Assembly: GCF_003003355.1 (NCBI RefSeq)
Contig: NZ_PVTQ01000001.1
Coordinates: 434,001 to 498,000, forward strand
Direction of reading: 5' to 3'
DNA length: 64,000 bases
Origin: Donghicola tyrosinivorans
GTDB lineage: Bacteria > Pseudomonadota > Alphaproteobacteria > Rhodobacterales > Rhodobacteraceae
Positions 63,609-64,000 of the stretch are shown here, piece after piece; position 1 is the stretch's first letter; each line of letters starts with the position of its first letter. The translations under genes were made by a program, and so were the position numbers. The notes under the pieces are model-generated. The model did not search any database. It had not been told where the DNA came from and worked only from the letters and a program-made list of their open reading frames with translations.

Positions 63609-64000
63609 ATGACGTTTTATAGCCAAGAACATGAGCAATCATTCAAATCGGCGAGTGAACTTGTGCGGCGTGGCGGTGCCCAAGCGCCCGTGTGCGGGGC
63701 GCGTACGCGTACGGGGGCAGCATGCCAGCAGATTCCTATCCGTGAAGGTAAGGGGCGCTGTTTGCGGCATGCGGGGCCGCATGCCGCACGCGCATTCCGG
63801 CAGCGCCAAAGGGATGATTTTATGGCGGGTAAGGTCTCTGCGGATGCGTGGAGGCGATCAGAAGCCCGCAGGGCGGTCAATCGTTTGGCGCGTGCTTGGC
63901 GGTCAAATCCGTGGTTGCCGGGTTCTACGGTTGATCTGGCAGGGGCAGAGCAGGATTTCCGTTCGGAACTGTCGTGCCGTTTGCTGAATGTCGAAGCCAT
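63609..64000 (+). CDS. Partial gene: Cys/His 'CGA-T-G-C' protein, cut by window end
   Basis: An open frame from ATG 63609 runs 130 codons to the window edge without a stop. It contains 'PVCGARTRTGAACQQIPI' and 'GKGRCLRHAG', which match the short CGA.T..G..C......RC..HGG motif found in small phage- or terminase-associated and chromosomal alphaproteobacterial proteins. A basic helical region follows. The composition is GC-rich, like the chromosome, so the accessory block probably ends shortly before it. Function unknown; the 3' end is missing. Confidence 0.6.
   Translation, partial: MTFYSQEHEQSFKSASELVRRGGAQAPVCGARTRTGAACQQIPIREGKGRCLRHAGPHAARAFRQRQRDDFMAGKVSADAWRRSEARRAVNRLARAWRSNPWLPGSTVDLAGAEQDFRSELSCRLLNVEA

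Noticed and set aside
63617-64000. - strand frame at the right edge
   Set aside because: The + strand frame from 63609 contains the CGA-T-G-C motif and a proper start; the - strand version is its shadow.

Overview
The window looks like a chromosomal segment of a roseobacter-type alphaproteobacterium (Rhodobacterales). The housekeeping genes are GC-rich. They keep the alphaproteobacterial order pyrH-frr-uppS-cdsA-dxr-rseP-bamA-skp-fabZ-lpxA-lpxI-lpxB, use LpxI for lipid A, and include an SSB with a Gly-rich linker and a DDEIPF tail. No species can be named from sequence alone. Into this backbone at least two, probably three, accessory insertions have been placed.

Region 1 (1-23.8 kb) is a defence island whose left end lies outside the window. 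It holds a complete type I BREX operon on the + strand: brxR, brxA, brxB, brxC, an inserted ATPase/nuclease-like pair, pglX, pglZ and brxL. All genes overlap or nearly touch. A remnant of one IS3-family element follows, then a second IS3-family element (15720-18267) that is itself split by a third, intact IS407-group element (16600-17870). The island ends with four genes on the - strand encoding three tyrosine-recombinase-fold proteins and a small helical protein. Their order and sizes match the intA-tfp-intB-srap core of strand-biased circularizing elements (also comparable with gamma-mobile-trio islands). The last of them sits just behind the 3' end of ssb, so BREX is probably cargo of an element that targets the ssb 3' end.

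Region 2 (23.8-47.2 kb) is core chromosome. It contains ssb, a lytic transglycosylase, a peptide-type ABC substrate-binding protein, an AraC-type regulator and miaA. The large envelope operon pyrH to lpxB follows, covering UMP kinase, ribosome recycling, undecaprenyl-PP, CDP-DAG, isoprenoid, site-2 protease, outer-membrane assembly and lipid A. Next are a glycosyltransferase, a DUF2244 protein, cytochrome c oxidase subunit I, a c-type cytochrome, lipB, a peptidoglycan-binding protein and tRNA-Leu(GAG).

Region 3 (47.2-54.04 kb) is a compact integrated element in the 3' end of tRNA-Leu, bounded by a 20-bp direct repeat. It carries a tyrosine integrase, a long repeat-rich non-coding stretch, a Zn-ribbon protein, a GmrSD-like DUF262/DUF1524 nuclease flanked by direct repeats (a possible interchangeable defence slot) and a serine recombinase with candidate res repeats. 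The tRNA's probable terminator is now stranded 6.9 kb away, beyond the element.

Region 4 (54.05-60.86 kb) is core chromosome again. It holds a tightly packed - strand cluster (SPOR lipoprotein, D-Ala-D-Ala carboxypeptidase, tmk, holB, tatD, an MBL hydrolase and an AEC transporter), then tRNA-Ser(TGA). Region 5 (60.86-64.0 kb) looks like a decayed insertion behind tRNA-Ser. It has a 12-bp-periodic repeat, an AT-richer gene for an unrecognised nuclease-like protein, a small membrane protein, and the start of a GC-rich gene cut by the window edge.

Statements about base composition are by eye; no searches were run.
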